Shown here: positions 18,253-27,911 of the stretch, piece after piece
Layout: each line of letters begins with the position of its first letter
Numbering within the stretch: the stretch's first letter is position 1
Assembly (NCBI GenBank): GCA_025062105.1
Contig: JANXAQ010000146.1
Coordinates: 1-53,886, forward strand
Direction: 5' to 3'
DNA length: 53,886 nt
From: Thermoguttaceae bacterium
GTDB taxonomy: Bacteria > Planctomycetota > Planctomycetia > Pirellulales > Thermoguttaceae
Translations under genes and position numbers: made by a program
The notes under the pieces: generated by a model
The model's database searches: none
What the model saw: the letters and a program-made list of their open reading frames with translations, nothing else
Told to the model about the DNA's origin: nothing

Positions 18253-19650
18253 ATGGAGGCAAGCGAGTTCCTGCAACAGATATTGCCGACTGGATTGTAT
18301 GGCAGTGTGGTTCGGACAGTGGGGATGACGGCAGCGGCGGCGGATTTTCCTGCCCCGGTCGGCGCCTTGGTGGAGATCCAACGGGAGGCAGGTCCGCCTC
18401 TGTTAGCCGAGGTGGTCGGCTTCCGAGACCATCTGACGTTGCTGTATCCGTTAAGCCGACTAAGCGGAGTACGCCGCGGCAACCGGGTCCGCTTGGTTCG
18501 CACAAGCCGATGGCTCCGGGTAGGCCGGGAACTGTTGGGCCGGGTGATTAATGCCCATGGAGAGACGATTGACGGCAAGCCGCAACCCATGCTACCAGAT
18601 CGGGTGCCGTTTGATCGTAAGCCGCCGGAACCCTGCAGCCGACCTAGAATTACTAGTCCCTTGCCGACCGGCATCCGGGCGATCGATACGATGCTGACCT
18701 GTGGTCGAGGCCAACGGCTGGGGATCTTTTCTGGTCCTGGGATAGGCAAAAGTATCCTGCTAGGGATGATGGCTCGTTTTAGTAGCGCTGATGTGATCGT
18801 GATTGCCCTTATTGGCGAACGCGGCCGAGAGGTACGAGAGTTTATCGAACGGGATTTGGGCGCCCAGGGGTTGGCCAAAAGCGTGGTGGTGGTAGCCACC
18901 AGTAATGAACCTGCGGTAGTGCGGGTGCAGGCAGCTTCCACAGCCACTGCAATAGCCGAGTATTTCCGAGATCAGGGAGCAGATGTGCTACTTTTGGTGG
19001 ATTCGATCACGCGGTTTGCGATGGCTCAGCGGGAAATAGGCCTGGCAGCCGGAGAACCGCCTACTACCCGTGGCTATCCGCCATCGGTGTTTGCTTTGCT
19101 GCCCAGGCTGGTGGAACGGACAGGTCGATCACCAGAAGGCAGTATTACCGCATTTTATTCGGTGCTGGTGGAAGCGGATGATCCGACCGAGCCGGTGGCC
19201 GACACCATGCGCGGCCTACTAGATGGGCATATTTGGCTTTCCCGTAGCCTGGCCAGCCGAGGGCATTATCCGGCTGTAGATGTCCTAGAAAGCCTCAGCC
19301 GGCTAATGCCTGAGGTGGTCAGCCCCCAGCATCTGGATGCAGCCCTAACCATCCGAGAACTGCTAGCAGCATACCGAGATCAAGAAGACCTCATCGCCAT
19401 CGGCGCCTACCGCCGAGGCAGTAATCCAACAGTAGATACTGCCATTGAACTCCGAGAACAAATCGACGCACTACTCCGGCAGGGGATGCACGAACGCAGC
19501 GTGTTTGAAGAAGCCGAGAAACGACTCTTAGAATTAGCAGCTCTGGCCAGAGAGATGCGGCAGAATAAAAAGGCGGTTGGCCCGGGAGGCCCTGCCGCTG
19601 GAGGGAACATACCCGGCCGAGCTGCCACACAAGTCCAAGCCCAACGGTAG
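18253..19650 (+). CDS. fliI: Flagellum-specific ATP synthase FliI
   Basis: 465 residues, typical for the type III export ATPase. Walker A is GPGIGKS at 161-167. It is followed by IALIGERGREVREFIERDLG, the Walker B region DVLLLVDSITRFAMAQREIGLAAGEPPTTRGYPPSVF, and the late SRLMPEVVSPQHL segment typical of FliI/SctN. It energises unfolding and release of export substrates with FliH and FliJ. A 284-codon frame runs antisense through the 5' half and is treated as a shadow. Confidence 0.97.
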   Translation: MEASEFLQQILPTGLYGSVVRTVGMTAAAADFPAPVGALVEIQREAGPPLLAEVVGFRDHLTLLYPLSRLSGVRRGNRVRLVRTSRWLRVGRELLGRVINAHGETIDGKPQPMLPDRVPFDRKPPEPCSRPRITSPLPTGIRAIDTMLTCGRGQRLGIFSGPGIGKSILLGMMARFSSADVIVIALIGERGREVREFIERDLGAQGLAKSVVVVATSNEPAVVRVQAASTATAIAEYFRDQGADVLLLVDSITRFAMAQREIGLAAGEPPTTRGYPPSVFALLPRLVERTGRSPEGSITAFYSVLVEADDPTEPVADTMRGLLDGHIWLSRSLASRGHYPAVDVLESLSRLMPEVVSPQHLDAALTIRELLAAYRDQEDLIAIGAYRRGSNPTVDTAIELREQIDALLRQGMHERSVFEEAEKRLLELAALAREMRQNKKAVGPGGPAAGGNIPGRAATQVQAQR

Positions 19651-19761
19651 GTTAACTGCTAATCATTCTACCTGATAAAGCCTCTGTAGAAACCTTTTGA
19701 AGTCGAAGTCCAGATCCACTAAGAGGGAAACAAAACCGGTCACCAGGTGCAACATCTTCCT

Positions 19762-19904
19762 AAGCTCGGATTTTTGCCGTTGTTAGCCTCTTGGCGAAAT
19801 TAATTCCCTGGAACTACTGGAGGTAAGCGATTTGGTGAGCAAAAGAATGAGTTCCTAGTGACTTTTGGACAAAAAACAGGTTAAGAACAATGACAAAAGT
19901 CGTG
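19762..19904 (-). repeat. B-family inverted-repeat element, copy B6
   Basis: Left AAGCTCGGATTTTTGCCGTTG, right AATGACAAAAGTCGTGC, interior GGTGAGCAAAAGAATGAG. It is a worn copy filling most of the fliI-fliJ gap. Confidence 0.65.
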
Positions 19905-20007
19905 CAAAGGTGCAGAAAAGTTTTCAACAGGACCTCTGCGAGAAAACAACAACTATAGCATCCCCCTATCACCTGCGCCCAAGAACTTTCAGAACGATCA
20001 CAGTGAC

Positions 20008-20499
20008 ATGAACGGCTTCAAGTTTCGACTGGCCACACTGAAGAAACTTCGAGAGGCGGTTCGGGACCAACGCCGGGCAGAACTGGCCGAGGCCCTACGG
20101 GCGGAAAGTATTTTGGAGGAACAGATGGAGGCGGTGGACGGGGCCATAAAAAGTATGTTGGAAGAATGTCGAGCAGCCTCGGGGCCTGGGCCGGTCGACG
20201 TGGATCGCCTCACCCAAGCCCATTTACATCAGCTGCTTTTGGAAAGGCAAAAACGAATTTTAGAGGATTACCGACAACGGCTGACCGAGGAAGTCCAACA
20301 TCGGCGGGAAGCCCTGGCCCAAGCAGATCGGGAAGTTCGCATTCTGGAGCGTTTAGAAGCCAAACAGCTCGAGCGGTACCGCTGCCGACAACTCCAGCAG
20401 GAAGTCCGCCACCTAGATGAGGTCGCTCTACGCCAGGTAAATAACCGCTCCCAACAGGCCGATCCAGAACCGTCGCCTACATCCGCTCAGGAGAGCTAG
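20008..20499 (+). CDS. fliJ: Flagellar export protein FliJ
   Basis: 163 residues forming a nearly continuous coiled coil. The N-terminus FKFRLATLKKLREAVRDQRRAELAEAL is typical of FliJ, the central-stalk-like activator of FliI that also recycles chaperones. It lies after fliI as usual and only two bases before the next gene, so the two are surely cotranscribed. Confidence 0.88.
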   Translation: MNGFKFRLATLKKLREAVRDQRRAELAEALRAESILEEQMEAVDGAIKSMLEECRAASGPGPVDVDRLTQAHLHQLLLERQKRILEDYRQRLTEEVQHRREALAQADREVRILERLEAKQLERYRCRQLQQEVRHLDEVALRQVNNRSQQADPEPSPTSAQES

Positions 20500-20501
20500 C
20501 C

Positions 20502-21188
20502 ATGATAGGACGGCTGCTGCGGATAGGAATGATACTAATTATTTGTATGTGTGTAGGAACATGCATTAGTGCGGCGATCCTTCTCGGCTGGAGCATCGCA
20601 AAAGGAAAACTCACCCGGCAGAAATTGATCCAAATACTGGCGGTCTATCATGGGATCGAAACAAAACCTCAACCAAAAACAACCGAACCTACACCCCCAC
20701 TGCAAGAACATGTCTCCTTGGACCAGATCGCTCAGCAACGTGCCGTGCATCTACGAAACATCGAACTTAAAGAACAAATGCTTAAAACACTCTTAGAACA
20801 CGTGCAATCCCAACAGCGCCAATTAGCCGAGGAAAAACGCCGATACGAAACGCATCGCCAAGAATTCGAGAGCAAATTGGCAGCCTTTCGCAAACAGGCC
20901 GAAAGCGAAGGAACCAGCCAAACAGCAGCTATTCTCCAGCGTCTTAAACCCGCACAAGCCAAACAACAAATCCTCCAAATGCTCAAAGACAATCAAATCG
21001 ATCAGGTGGTTTTACTCCTAAGCGAAATGCAGGAAAGTAAACGGGCGAAAATACTGAATGAATTTAAAACGCCGGAGGAAATGGGCCAGTTGGCAGAAGT
21101 GCTTCGTCGGCTCCGAGAAGGATCCACGATAGCCAATTTGGCTGACCAAACCCAAAAACAGATTCCCTCTGGCATCCCGCGCCAGTAG
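20502..21188 (+). CDS. MotE-like flagellar protein (MgtE-N-like domain)
   Basis: 228 residues. One N-terminal transmembrane helix lies at about 5-30. A charged coiled coil follows at about 75-135. The C-terminal repeat AAILQRLKPAQAKQQILQMLKDNQIDQVVLLLSEMQESKRAKILNEF resembles the magnesium-transporter N-domain-like module of MotE/YlxF-type proteins. MotE is described as a periplasmic stator (MotC) chaperone in alphaproteobacteria, and relatives sit between fliJ and fliK in many bacteria, as here. Exact function is inferred. Spacing of two bases after fliJ implies translational coupling. Confidence 0.7.
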   Translation: MIGRLLRIGMILIICMCVGTCISAAILLGWSIAKGKLTRQKLIQILAVYHGIETKPQPKTTEPTPPLQEHVSLDQIAQQRAVHLRNIELKEQMLKTLLEHVQSQQRQLAEEKRRYETHRQEFESKLAAFRKQAESEGTSQTAAILQRLKPAQAKQQILQMLKDNQIDQVVLLLSEMQESKRAKILNEFKTPEEMGQLAEVLRRLREGSTIANLADQTQKQIPSGIPRQ

Positions 21189-21243
21189 GAAAAAAACGAA
21201 CTAGTACACGTAGATAACCGAATCGGGGACATGCCCGCCGAAT

Positions 21244-21310
21244 GAGTGGCATTTATGCCTCTCACCTCTTCCGCTGCTCCAATGAGATTGGGCTCCAGCG
21301 GAATGAGGTG
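21244..21310 (+). other. Tandem long hairpins between motE-like gene and fliK
   Basis: GAGTGGCA at 21244-21251 pairs with TGCCTCTC, giving a first hairpin. CACCTC-TTCCGCTG at 21263-21276 pairs with CAGCGGAA-T-GAGGTG at 21296-21310, a 14-pair stem with one bulge. Its loop contains a further CCAAT/ATTGG pairing. A CGAC/GTCG hairpin and a CTGGTG/CACCAG hairpin follow within 110 bases. This is more structure than other spacers show. Confidence 0.5.
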
Positions 21311-21384
21311 AACGGGATATTTTGGTACCCGGAGACGACCAGTGTCGCCCGGAGCGGTTTCTCCCACCCCAGGGGAAAGACGAA

Positions 21385-21515
21385 GAGCCTCTAAGGGGCT
21401 GGTGAAAGGTTGCCACCAGTCTAGGGAGGTTTGGGCCATACTGGTCGGTTTTGCTTCAGTTTTGGTGGGTTTAGGCCTCCGACCGGAAAGGGTTTCAACG
21501 AAGCCGGCCTCTAAC
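21385..21515. repeat. F-family inverted-repeat element, copy F1
   Basis: Left GAGCCTCTAAGGGGCTGGTGA, right CCGGAAAGGGTTTCAACG and GGCCTCTAAC. It matches F2 at 46029-46160, mainly in the right half. Confidence 0.5.
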
Positions 21516-21544
21516 AAAATGAGCGTTTTACCACCCTTAAGAGG

Positions 21545-21838
21545 GGCCTCGCTGTTATACACATCTCACATCTTTGGGAGGTATTTACCCTCACAAAGGC
21601 AGCAAGTGAGTACCCCAAATAAGGGAAAACGAACCTTTCGAAAGAAGCTAAGGCTACTTTGGAGAAATTGCATCCTTTAGGAAAGATCTGGTGGAAGATG
21701 AGCAGATGCATAGGTTCAGACACTGTTTTGGCTATATTACCTACTATTTTATCCATTCTGTGTTTCCCAACGACCTTTCGGGATTTACCTAAACTGCTAT
21801 CCAAGCACTTCAACGCTAACTCGTGTATAACAGCAGCC
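21545..21838 (+). repeat. C-family inverted-repeat element, copy C1
   Basis: 294 bases bounded by CCTCGCTGTTATACACAT and CTCGTGTATAACAGCAGCC, with CTTTGGAGAAATTGCATCC and CCATTCTGTGTTTCCC inside. AAGAG flanks both sides, consistent with a target-site duplication. Confidence 0.85.
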
Positions 21839-22005
21839 AAGAGAGCAGGAAGTACCTCAGTACTATCTGGCCTTTCATTTTGTTATGAGGTTCTAATTAC
21901 TTCACTCAGATGAACTGTTACCCAAATCGGGACCTTAGCCCAACAGGAACGCTGGAACATCACAACCTAAGAAGAAGTGGCGGCCCCATCCGGAGGAGAA
22001 GAGGT

Positions 22006-23739
22006 ATGCCAGGTTTTAGTGGTTTGGAAATTTTGAGAGATTTCTTTGGGAATAGTGGTTTGGCTGGCCTGAATTGGGAAATGGTTCGCAGTGGACTTTT
22101 TGAGGAGCAATTGAAACTGGCCCGCCAAGCTGCTACTAGCAGTCAGGGGAAAGAGGCCCCTACCGATCCATTACCCATGATCAAAAAAACCCTTCCGATT
22201 GGACCGCCCATTCCGGCCCCCACACCGGAAAGAAAAAATGCTCCTGGCCGAGATGAAAACGTTCACAATAGCGGAGAGGAGGTAGAGAGAAATTCACCTG
22301 TACCTTCTCCAAGTTCCTTATCGCCAACGGAAAAAACCGCGGCCCCGGTTGCACAACCAGAAGAAAAATCTCCTCTAGATAATGAAAGAGCTTCTCCAGA
22401 AGAAGAAAAAGCTCTGCCATATGCAGAAGAGGAAGTTCCACCCCAGACGGCAGTTCCGGAATCGGGAGTCCCTGGTTCGCCCAATCCTGCCGACCTATGG
22501 GAACCTGCCAGCGAAGTAACATTAGAATCTTCCTCGCCGAGCCAAGAACCTAGTGTGCCAATCAATGAAAAACTTCCGAGTGGCAATAATGGGAATAATT
22601 GTAATAATATTGAGGCATTCTCTTCGACAAACCCCGAACAGAAAACCGGCTTAGAAACGGTTACCCGGCATGAAACGATACGGTTAGTAAATACTGTTGA
22701 ACAAGTGGAAAATCCAGCAGCGGTGGCGCCAGACGAGGCGGAAGTGCACCAAACAGTTTATTCAGAAGAGGAGTCGGTTTCTGGTCGGCAGGGAGCAAAC
22801 GAATCTAACCCAAGGTGTTTTCCAGAGGCCACCAGGCAGTCCATCCCTATCAGTGGACCAGAAGTATTAGAGGCGGAGGTGAGGGGAGTAAGCTGGGTCG
22901 GTGGTGAGGAGAGTGGTCCTGGCCGCCGGGAAGTGTTTGGTCCGACCGGAGTGGCGGAAACCAATATACAATTACAGGTTACCTCCACAAATCCTGGACC
23001 TAGCCAACCCGCAAAACAGACAAATCCTCCGAATCCTCTCGGAGGGATCGTGCCGTTGGCCGCTGTGGGGCTTATAAACAAAGTTTCAAATGCCGAAATA
23101 GCCGTTTCGGGCAGTAAGGGTTCTGGAGCAACTAGCCTCCAATCAGCGCAAATGGGCAGGATTGAGGCTAGTACCAAAACCTCCCCGACAGCCATCGAAT
23201 CAGCTAATAGTAGTGCTCTGGCTTCGGGAGGTAGAGGTGTTTTCTCTGCGGCCCGATATTCCGGCAAGCAGGGCATAGAAACTTCTTCGCAGGAAGCCAA
23301 TGTACAACGAGTCCGTTTTATCCAGCGAGTCGTTCGAGCGTTTCAGGCTTTGCGAGATGGAGGGGGCACAGTACGACTGCGCCTGCATCCGCCGGAACTT
23401 GGCTCCCTGCGGGTGGAATTGTTGGTGCGGGAAGGTGTACTCCGAGCACGGATGGAAGTGGAAACCAGCGCTGCCCGAGCTGCTATTTTGGAACATCTGC
23501 CGATCCTTCGAGAACGACTGGCACAACAAGACATCCGCATCGAACAATTCGATGTGGAAATTGGCGAAGATACGGTTGGCTCTGATTCACAACAGCCGGA
23601 TAACTCCACTCCAGGACAACGGAGTCCTGTGTTTTGGCCTTCAACCAGCCGTCCCAGGCCATCCGACACCGCTTCTTCTACTAGTAGAGTAAATTCTGTG
23701 GCAGCTTCGGATAGTTCCAAACTCAATGTACTTATCTAA
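22006..23739 (+). CDS. fliK: Flagellar hook-length control protein FliK
   Basis: 577 residues. Only the C-terminal domain is conserved: VRLRLHPPELGSLRVELLVREGVLRARMEVETSAARAAILEHLPILRERL at about 475-535. This is the FliK domain that switches FlhB specificity when the hook is complete. The rest is a Ser/Pro/Glu-rich low-complexity ruler typical of FliK. The frame extends to 21910, but GGAGG at 21992-21996 lies 9 bases before the ATG at 22006. flgD follows after 20 bases, forming a hook-assembly unit. Confidence 0.88.
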   Translation: MPGFSGLEILRDFFGNSGLAGLNWEMVRSGLFEEQLKLARQAATSSQGKEAPTDPLPMIKKTLPIGPPIPAPTPERKNAPGRDENVHNSGEEVERNSPVPSPSSLSPTEKTAAPVAQPEEKSPLDNERASPEEEKALPYAEEEVPPQTAVPESGVPGSPNPADLWEPASEVTLESSSPSQEPSVPINEKLPSGNNGNNCNNIEAFSSTNPEQKTGLETVTRHETIRLVNTVEQVENPAAVAPDEAEVHQTVYSEEESVSGRQGANESNPRCFPEATRQSIPISGPEVLEAEVRGVSWVGGEESGPGRREVFGPTGVAETNIQLQVTSTNPGPSQPAKQTNPPNPLGGIVPLAAVGLINKVSNAEIAVSGSKGSGATSLQSAQMGRIEASTKTSPTAIESANSSALASGGRGVFSAARYSGKQGIETSSQEANVQRVRFIQRVVRAFQALRDGGGTVRLRLHPPELGSLRVELLVREGVLRARMEVETSAARAAILEHLPILRERLAQQDIRIEQFDVEIGEDTVGSDSQQPDNSTPGQRSPVFWPSTSRPRPSDTASSTSRVNSVAASDSSKLNVLI

Positions 23740-23759
23740 CTGGCGGAAAGGATTTTTAG

Positions 23760-24194
23760 ATGAGCACTGTTTATCCTAATACGGGCTTGGTTACTAAAGG
23801 TGCTGCTTCGGAGAAGAATACCGAAACTACCAAAGTGCTTTTTAAGGAGATGAGTCCCGAAACGTTTCTGAAACTTTTAATTACCGAATTGCGACATCAA
23901 GATCCCCTCAATCCGATGCAAAATAGCGAAATGGTTCAACAGTTGAATCAGATTTATCAGCTGCAGGCGAATATGAAGCTTGTAGAAGCATTCGAGGCGT
24001 TGGGGATGACACAGAATGTGGCCAGCGCCATGAGCCTATTAGGCAAGAGAGTTCAGGGGCTGAGCGAATCCGGAGAGAACGTTAGCGGCCAGGTAGAACG
24101 CGTCAGCTTTGCCGACGGTGCTGTCCAACTTCATGTGGGCTCTCAAGTCATCCGATTAGAAAACGTTACGGAAGTGGCAATGCCAAATGACTAA
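23760..24194 (+). CDS. flgD: Flagellar hook assembly protein FlgD (short form)
   Basis: 144 residues. FlgD is the cap that guides hook subunit polymerisation. The N-terminal signature FLKLLITELRHQDPLNPMQNSEMVQQLNQIYQLQANMKL is complete. The C-terminal part is short: an SH3/Tudor-like start (SLLGKRVQGLS) is present, but the FNIII-like insertion of longer FlgD proteins is absent. GGAAAGGA precedes the ATG. It lies between fliK and flgE as expected. Confidence 0.92.
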   Translation: MSTVYPNTGLVTKGAASEKNTETTKVLFKEMSPETFLKLLITELRHQDPLNPMQNSEMVQQLNQIYQLQANMKLVEAFEALGMTQNVASAMSLLGKRVQGLSESGENVSGQVERVSFADGAVQLHVGSQVIRLENVTEVAMPND

Positions 24195-24202
24195 GAGAGT
24201 CT

Positions 24203-24341
24203 TCCACGAACCTTTGCCATTTTGAATCCTGTAGCGATCAGGCCACATGCTACCTGTTTGGATCTATTAGAGTTAGGAGGTTAGATGTACTAATGAAGTC
24301 TAACAGGTAACTTCGGGAGACAAAAGGAGTTAGAGGAAAAT
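24203..24341 (-). repeat. B-family element, degenerate copy B7
   Basis: ACCTTTGCCATTTTGAATCC on the left and TTAGAGTTAGGAGG inside. The right terminal repeat is largely lost. Confidence 0.4.
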
Positions 24342-24465
24342 GTTTACCTCTATAAACCTCCTGCCATCAACAAACGTCCATTGCAGACCTCCCTCAATGG
24401 GAGGGATGAGCATCCCACACACACCATCAGCAAAGTTCAAAAACCCAAATTCCGGAACAAACGGC

Positions 24466-24618
24466 TAGCTTCGCTCTTGCCATTTTTGGCCTCGTCCTGG
24501 AGAAGAAATGCACGTCCTACTTGTACCGATTGGCGTTAGGAAATAGCGGGAACAAAGGGGTTTCGTGGTACCTACGGAAGCCAAAACCACTTAGAGGCAA
24601 ATGCCAAAAGTCGAACTT
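24466..24618 (-). repeat. B-family inverted-repeat element, copy B8
   Basis: Left TAGCTTCGCTCTTGCCATTTTT, right AATGCCAAAAGTCGAACTTA, with GGCGTTAGGAAATAGCGGG in between. Confidence 0.75.
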
Positions 24619-24701
24619 AAGAGGAGAAGGGGAAGGCATGATTTGGGGATGGCTTGAATAAAAATGTGTTTACTTTTAGTAAGGAGAAAACATCTTTAGA
24701 A

Positions 24702-24852
24702 AAGCTCGACTTTTGCCATTTTTAGCCTTTTGTCGAAAGAAGAAAGCCCTAACTGCTTGGAATTACTAGAGTTAGGCAATTGCATGAACAAAAGGAGATG
24801 GCGCCGTAACTCCTAAGCAGAAAAGAAGTTAGGAAATTTGGCAAAAGTCGAA
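24702..24852 (-). repeat. B-family inverted-repeat element, copy B9
   Basis: Left AAGCTCGACTTTTGCCATTT, right TTTGGCAAAAGTCGAAGG. It has a full reversed B interior (GGAATTACTAGAGTTAGGC, GCATGAACAAAAGGAG). It lies 110 bases before flgE. Confidence 0.85.
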
Positions 24853-24962
24853 GGAAAGGAGTCATCGATTTTAGTGGTCCTCTAAGACCTCAGGAGAACA
24901 ATTTTTAAGTTGGCCGCGATAAAAGCGTATGGTTTCGAAGTCTTTTTCAAGGAGGAAAAACG

Positions 24963-27416
24963 ATGGGACTTGCCTCGGCATTGAGCACCGCCTTGACCGG
25001 TTTAACGGCGGCGGAAACAACCATTGACGTTGTGGGCAACAACCTCGCCAATACGAATACGGTGGGATTTAAAGCCTCTCAGGCGGCCTTTGCCACCCAG
25101 TTTTTACAAACCCGCAGTCTGGGGGCTGCTCCAACAGCCACCTCCGGAGGCAGTAATCCCCGACAAATTGGCCTGGGAACAATGGTAGCCAGCATTACTC
25201 CAGATTTTTCCCAGGGGACTATCGAAATTAGCTCTAGTCCTACTGATTTGGCCATCCAAGGCCAAGGATTCTTCATTGTGCAGGCGACTAGTGGCGAAAA
25301 TCTCTATACCCGTAATGGTATTTTCAAGCTGAATTCGGAAAGTCAATTGGTAACCATTAACGGCAATCGCCTACTTGGCTATACGGTGGACGATCGGTTC
25401 GAGATTCAATCTACGGTTTTACAGCCGCTGGTGATTCCTCTTGGGGCTGCAGCGGTGGCAGAACCCACACAGAATGTCTATCTAGAAGGCACCCTTTCCC
25501 CTACAGGGGCACTGGCGGATACCTCCGAAATTATCCAAACCCAAATCCTTGGGGACGCTGCCCGGACGGCGCCGAATGCTGACGCCGCTGGAACCAACGC
25601 CCAATATTCTCCGGTCCCCAGGATTATGGGGCCCGGGGATTTTACCCGAGATATAGTCGGCAATCTGGACCCGAACGCCAGATATCGATATCGAATAGTT
25701 TTTGCTAACGGAACGATTGGCTCAGATTTCGATACGGAAAGTACACCTTCCCCACCTAGTGTAGAAATCAACATGGAAGGAATATATCGTCAAATTACCC
25801 TCAACAATCTCCCTATTGATGAGACGGGCACCTATGTCACGCGTCGGATTTATCGGGCCGAGTATGATCCTGCCACAGGCCAGTATGGGCCGTTTCGATT
25901 CATCCACGAAATCCCGGATAATACCACGACCACCTGGACCGACGACGGTTCCTTAGCGCCAGGTGAGCCACTAAACGAAACGGTATTAACGGGCAACTAC
26001 AGTTACTATATCACCTTTGCCCAGCAACCTGGTCCTCCGCCCGCAGGTGAAGAGAGCCGACCGACCAAACTGCTCGGCCCTGTGAACGTAGTTAACGGTC
26101 GGATTCAGATCTCCAACATTCCTGTACCGTCAGGGGAGTGGCAATATGTACGTATTTACCGTAACTTAGCTGATGACGAAAATACCTTCCATTTCGTGGA
26201 TTGGATCGACACTCCCAGTTTGTCAGGCGGCTGGACCGATAAGTTCACTGATGAACAGATCAGGAACAATCCGACCATTGATCTGGATGGTCCGCGGATC
26301 GGCTATAACACACTTTTGGTGGATGTGCTGCGACGAGATGGGCCGAACTATTTGCGCGTCTTTCAGGAAGGTACCTTGCTCTTTACCGGGCGAAAAGGCG
26401 GCCGATCCCTTGCGACCAAACAGTTCACGATCACCTCAAGAACCACCGTCCAAGAGCTGCTTACCTTTATGGAGGAGGCTCTTGGCATCCAACGGCCGCC
26501 GGGCCCCGATTCGTATAATCCTATTCCCTCGGATGCGGTTACCGGCGAGAGCCCTGGTGCTTCGATTCGAGATGGCAGAATCCGAATCGTGAGTAATACC
26601 GGTACAGCCAACGCTATTAGTATCGGTCTGTCAGGCCTTCAGTTAGAAGTCAACCGTATCCCATCCACGGTGAACCTGCCGTTTTTCACCGTTCAGTCCG
26701 CTAAAGGGGAAAGTGCCGTGGCCGATTTCATCGCCTATGATTCCTTGGGCATCCCCATCAGTGTACGAATTACTGCCACTTTGGTCCAGCGGACCAGCAC
26801 CACCACAGTGTATCGTTGGTATGCGGATTCGCCCGATAATCAGCCGATCAACGGTGTCCAAATTGCTGTGGGGACCGGGCTGATCACATTCGATGGTGAG
26901 GGAAACTTCGTTTCTGCCACCAATTCTACCGTGTCGATCGAACGGCGACACGTGGCCTCCCGTTCCCCCTTAGAGTTTCGTTTGGATTTCAGTCAATTGT
27001 CCGGACTGGCTGTCGAAAATAGCACCTTGGCAGTCTCTCGCCAAGATGGATCTGCTCCAGGTGTGCTGACTAGCTTCATCGTAGGAGAAGACGGGCGTAT
27101 CCGTGGAGTGTTTTCTAATGGGGTTACCAGAGATTTAGGGCAGATTATTTTAGCCCGTTTTGCCAACCCAGCTGGTTTGGAGCAGCGGGGGCAAAACCTT
27201 TTTGCCGCCGGAGTTAACTCCGGTCTACCTGTCATGGGCCGCCCAAATGAACAAGGCCTCGGGCAAATTATCGCTGGCGCCGTGGAGTTATCTAATACCG
27301 ACATTGGTGGAAATCTTGTGGACCTGATCCTGGCTGCCACTATGTACCGAAGCAACACCCGGGTGATCAGCACCTCGCAGCAAATGTTAGATGAACTACT
27401 TTCTGTTCATCGGTGA
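24963..27416 (+). CDS. flgE: Flagellar hook protein FlgE, long form with duplicated insert domain
   Basis: 817 residues, about twice the enterobacterial length. The N-terminal D0 region SALTGLTAAETTIDVVGNNLANTNTVGFKASQ and the C-terminal ILAATMYRSNTRVISTSQQMLDELLSV are canonical, so this is the hook subunit (FlgE/F/G family). The middle carries extra domains. Residues about 239-330 and 345-430 look like two copies of one beta-sandwich unit (YRYRIVFANG with VTRRIYRAEY and FIHEIPD, against YSYYITFAQ with YVRIYRNL and FVDWIDT). They would decorate the hook surface. The ribosome site AAGGAGG sits 6 bases before the ATG. Confidence 0.93.
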   Translation: MGLASALSTALTGLTAAETTIDVVGNNLANTNTVGFKASQAAFATQFLQTRSLGAAPTATSGGSNPRQIGLGTMVASITPDFSQGTIEISSSPTDLAIQGQGFFIVQATSGENLYTRNGIFKLNSESQLVTINGNRLLGYTVDDRFEIQSTVLQPLVIPLGAAAVAEPTQNVYLEGTLSPTGALADTSEIIQTQILGDAARTAPNADAAGTNAQYSPVPRIMGPGDFTRDIVGNLDPNARYRYRIVFANGTIGSDFDTESTPSPPSVEINMEGIYRQITLNNLPIDETGTYVTRRIYRAEYDPATGQYGPFRFIHEIPDNTTTTWTDDGSLAPGEPLNETVLTGNYSYYITFAQQPGPPPAGEESRPTKLLGPVNVVNGRIQISNIPVPSGEWQYVRIYRNLADDENTFHFVDWIDTPSLSGGWTDKFTDEQIRNNPTIDLDGPRIGYNTLLVDVLRRDGPNYLRVFQEGTLLFTGRKGGRSLATKQFTITSRTTVQELLTFMEEALGIQRPPGPDSYNPIPSDAVTGESPGASIRDGRIRIVSNTGTANAISIGLSGLQLEVNRIPSTVNLPFFTVQSAKGESAVADFIAYDSLGIPISVRITATLVQRTSTTTVYRWYADSPDNQPINGVQIAVGTGLITFDGEGNFVSATNSTVSIERRHVASRSPLEFRLDFSQLSGLAVENSTLAVSRQDGSAPGVLTSFIVGEDGRIRGVFSNGVTRDLGQIILARFANPAGLEQRGQNLFAAGVNSGLPVMGRPNEQGLGQIIAGAVELSNTDIGGNLVDLILAATMYRSNTRVISTSQQMLDELLSVHR

Positions 27417-27624
27417 ACTTCAGAACCAATTCCCGAAGAGACCTCCTTTTGAAAAGTTGGATTCTTTTCGCCGTTTGAAATACATTTTTCGATTTTTGAA
27501 AAACGCCCCTTGCCACTACCGTCGAAGGGGCGAGAGAGCCACCATGTTCGGGTAAACGATACGAAAATTTAGGTAACAGTCCATCTGCACAGAGCGGGCT
27601 GATTCTGGACCCCTCTGCCTTGGT

Positions 27625-27911
27625 GGCTTGCTGTGATACACATCTTTTGGGATGGATTTCCCATCCCAATGAGCCAAAGCGATTGCCCCACCTAGGGGTA
27701 TAACAAACTTCTCAAAAGAAGCCTACCGTTACTTTGGAGAAACGACACCATTAGGGAAAGCTCATTGGGAAGATCAGGAAGTGTTTGGGTGCAGAAACTA
27801 TTTTGCCTATATTGCCTGTTGTATCCATTCAATTTCCTTTAACAAACTTTCGGCATTTTCCTAAAGTGATGTCCGATCCCCTGAACTCTAACTTGTGTAT
27901 AACAAAGAACC
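27625..27911 (+). repeat. C-family inverted-repeat element, copy C2
   Basis: 287 bases bounded by GGCTTGCTGTGATACACA and TTGTGTATAACAAAGAACC. An exact 6-base direct repeat CTTGGT flanks it at 27619-27624 and 27912-27917, a clean target-site duplication. The remaining spacer to flbD holds a GCCAGAGGC/GCTTCTGGC hairpin at 28026-28050. Confidence 0.88.

Noticed and set aside
18093-18947. 284-codon open frame on the minus strand
   Set aside because: Entirely antisense to the 5' half of fliI, with no ribosome site and Arg/Ser/Pro-rich composition typical of shadow frames.
22758-23300. 180-codon minus-strand frame
   Set aside because: Antisense to the low-complexity part of fliK; no start signal or family resemblance.
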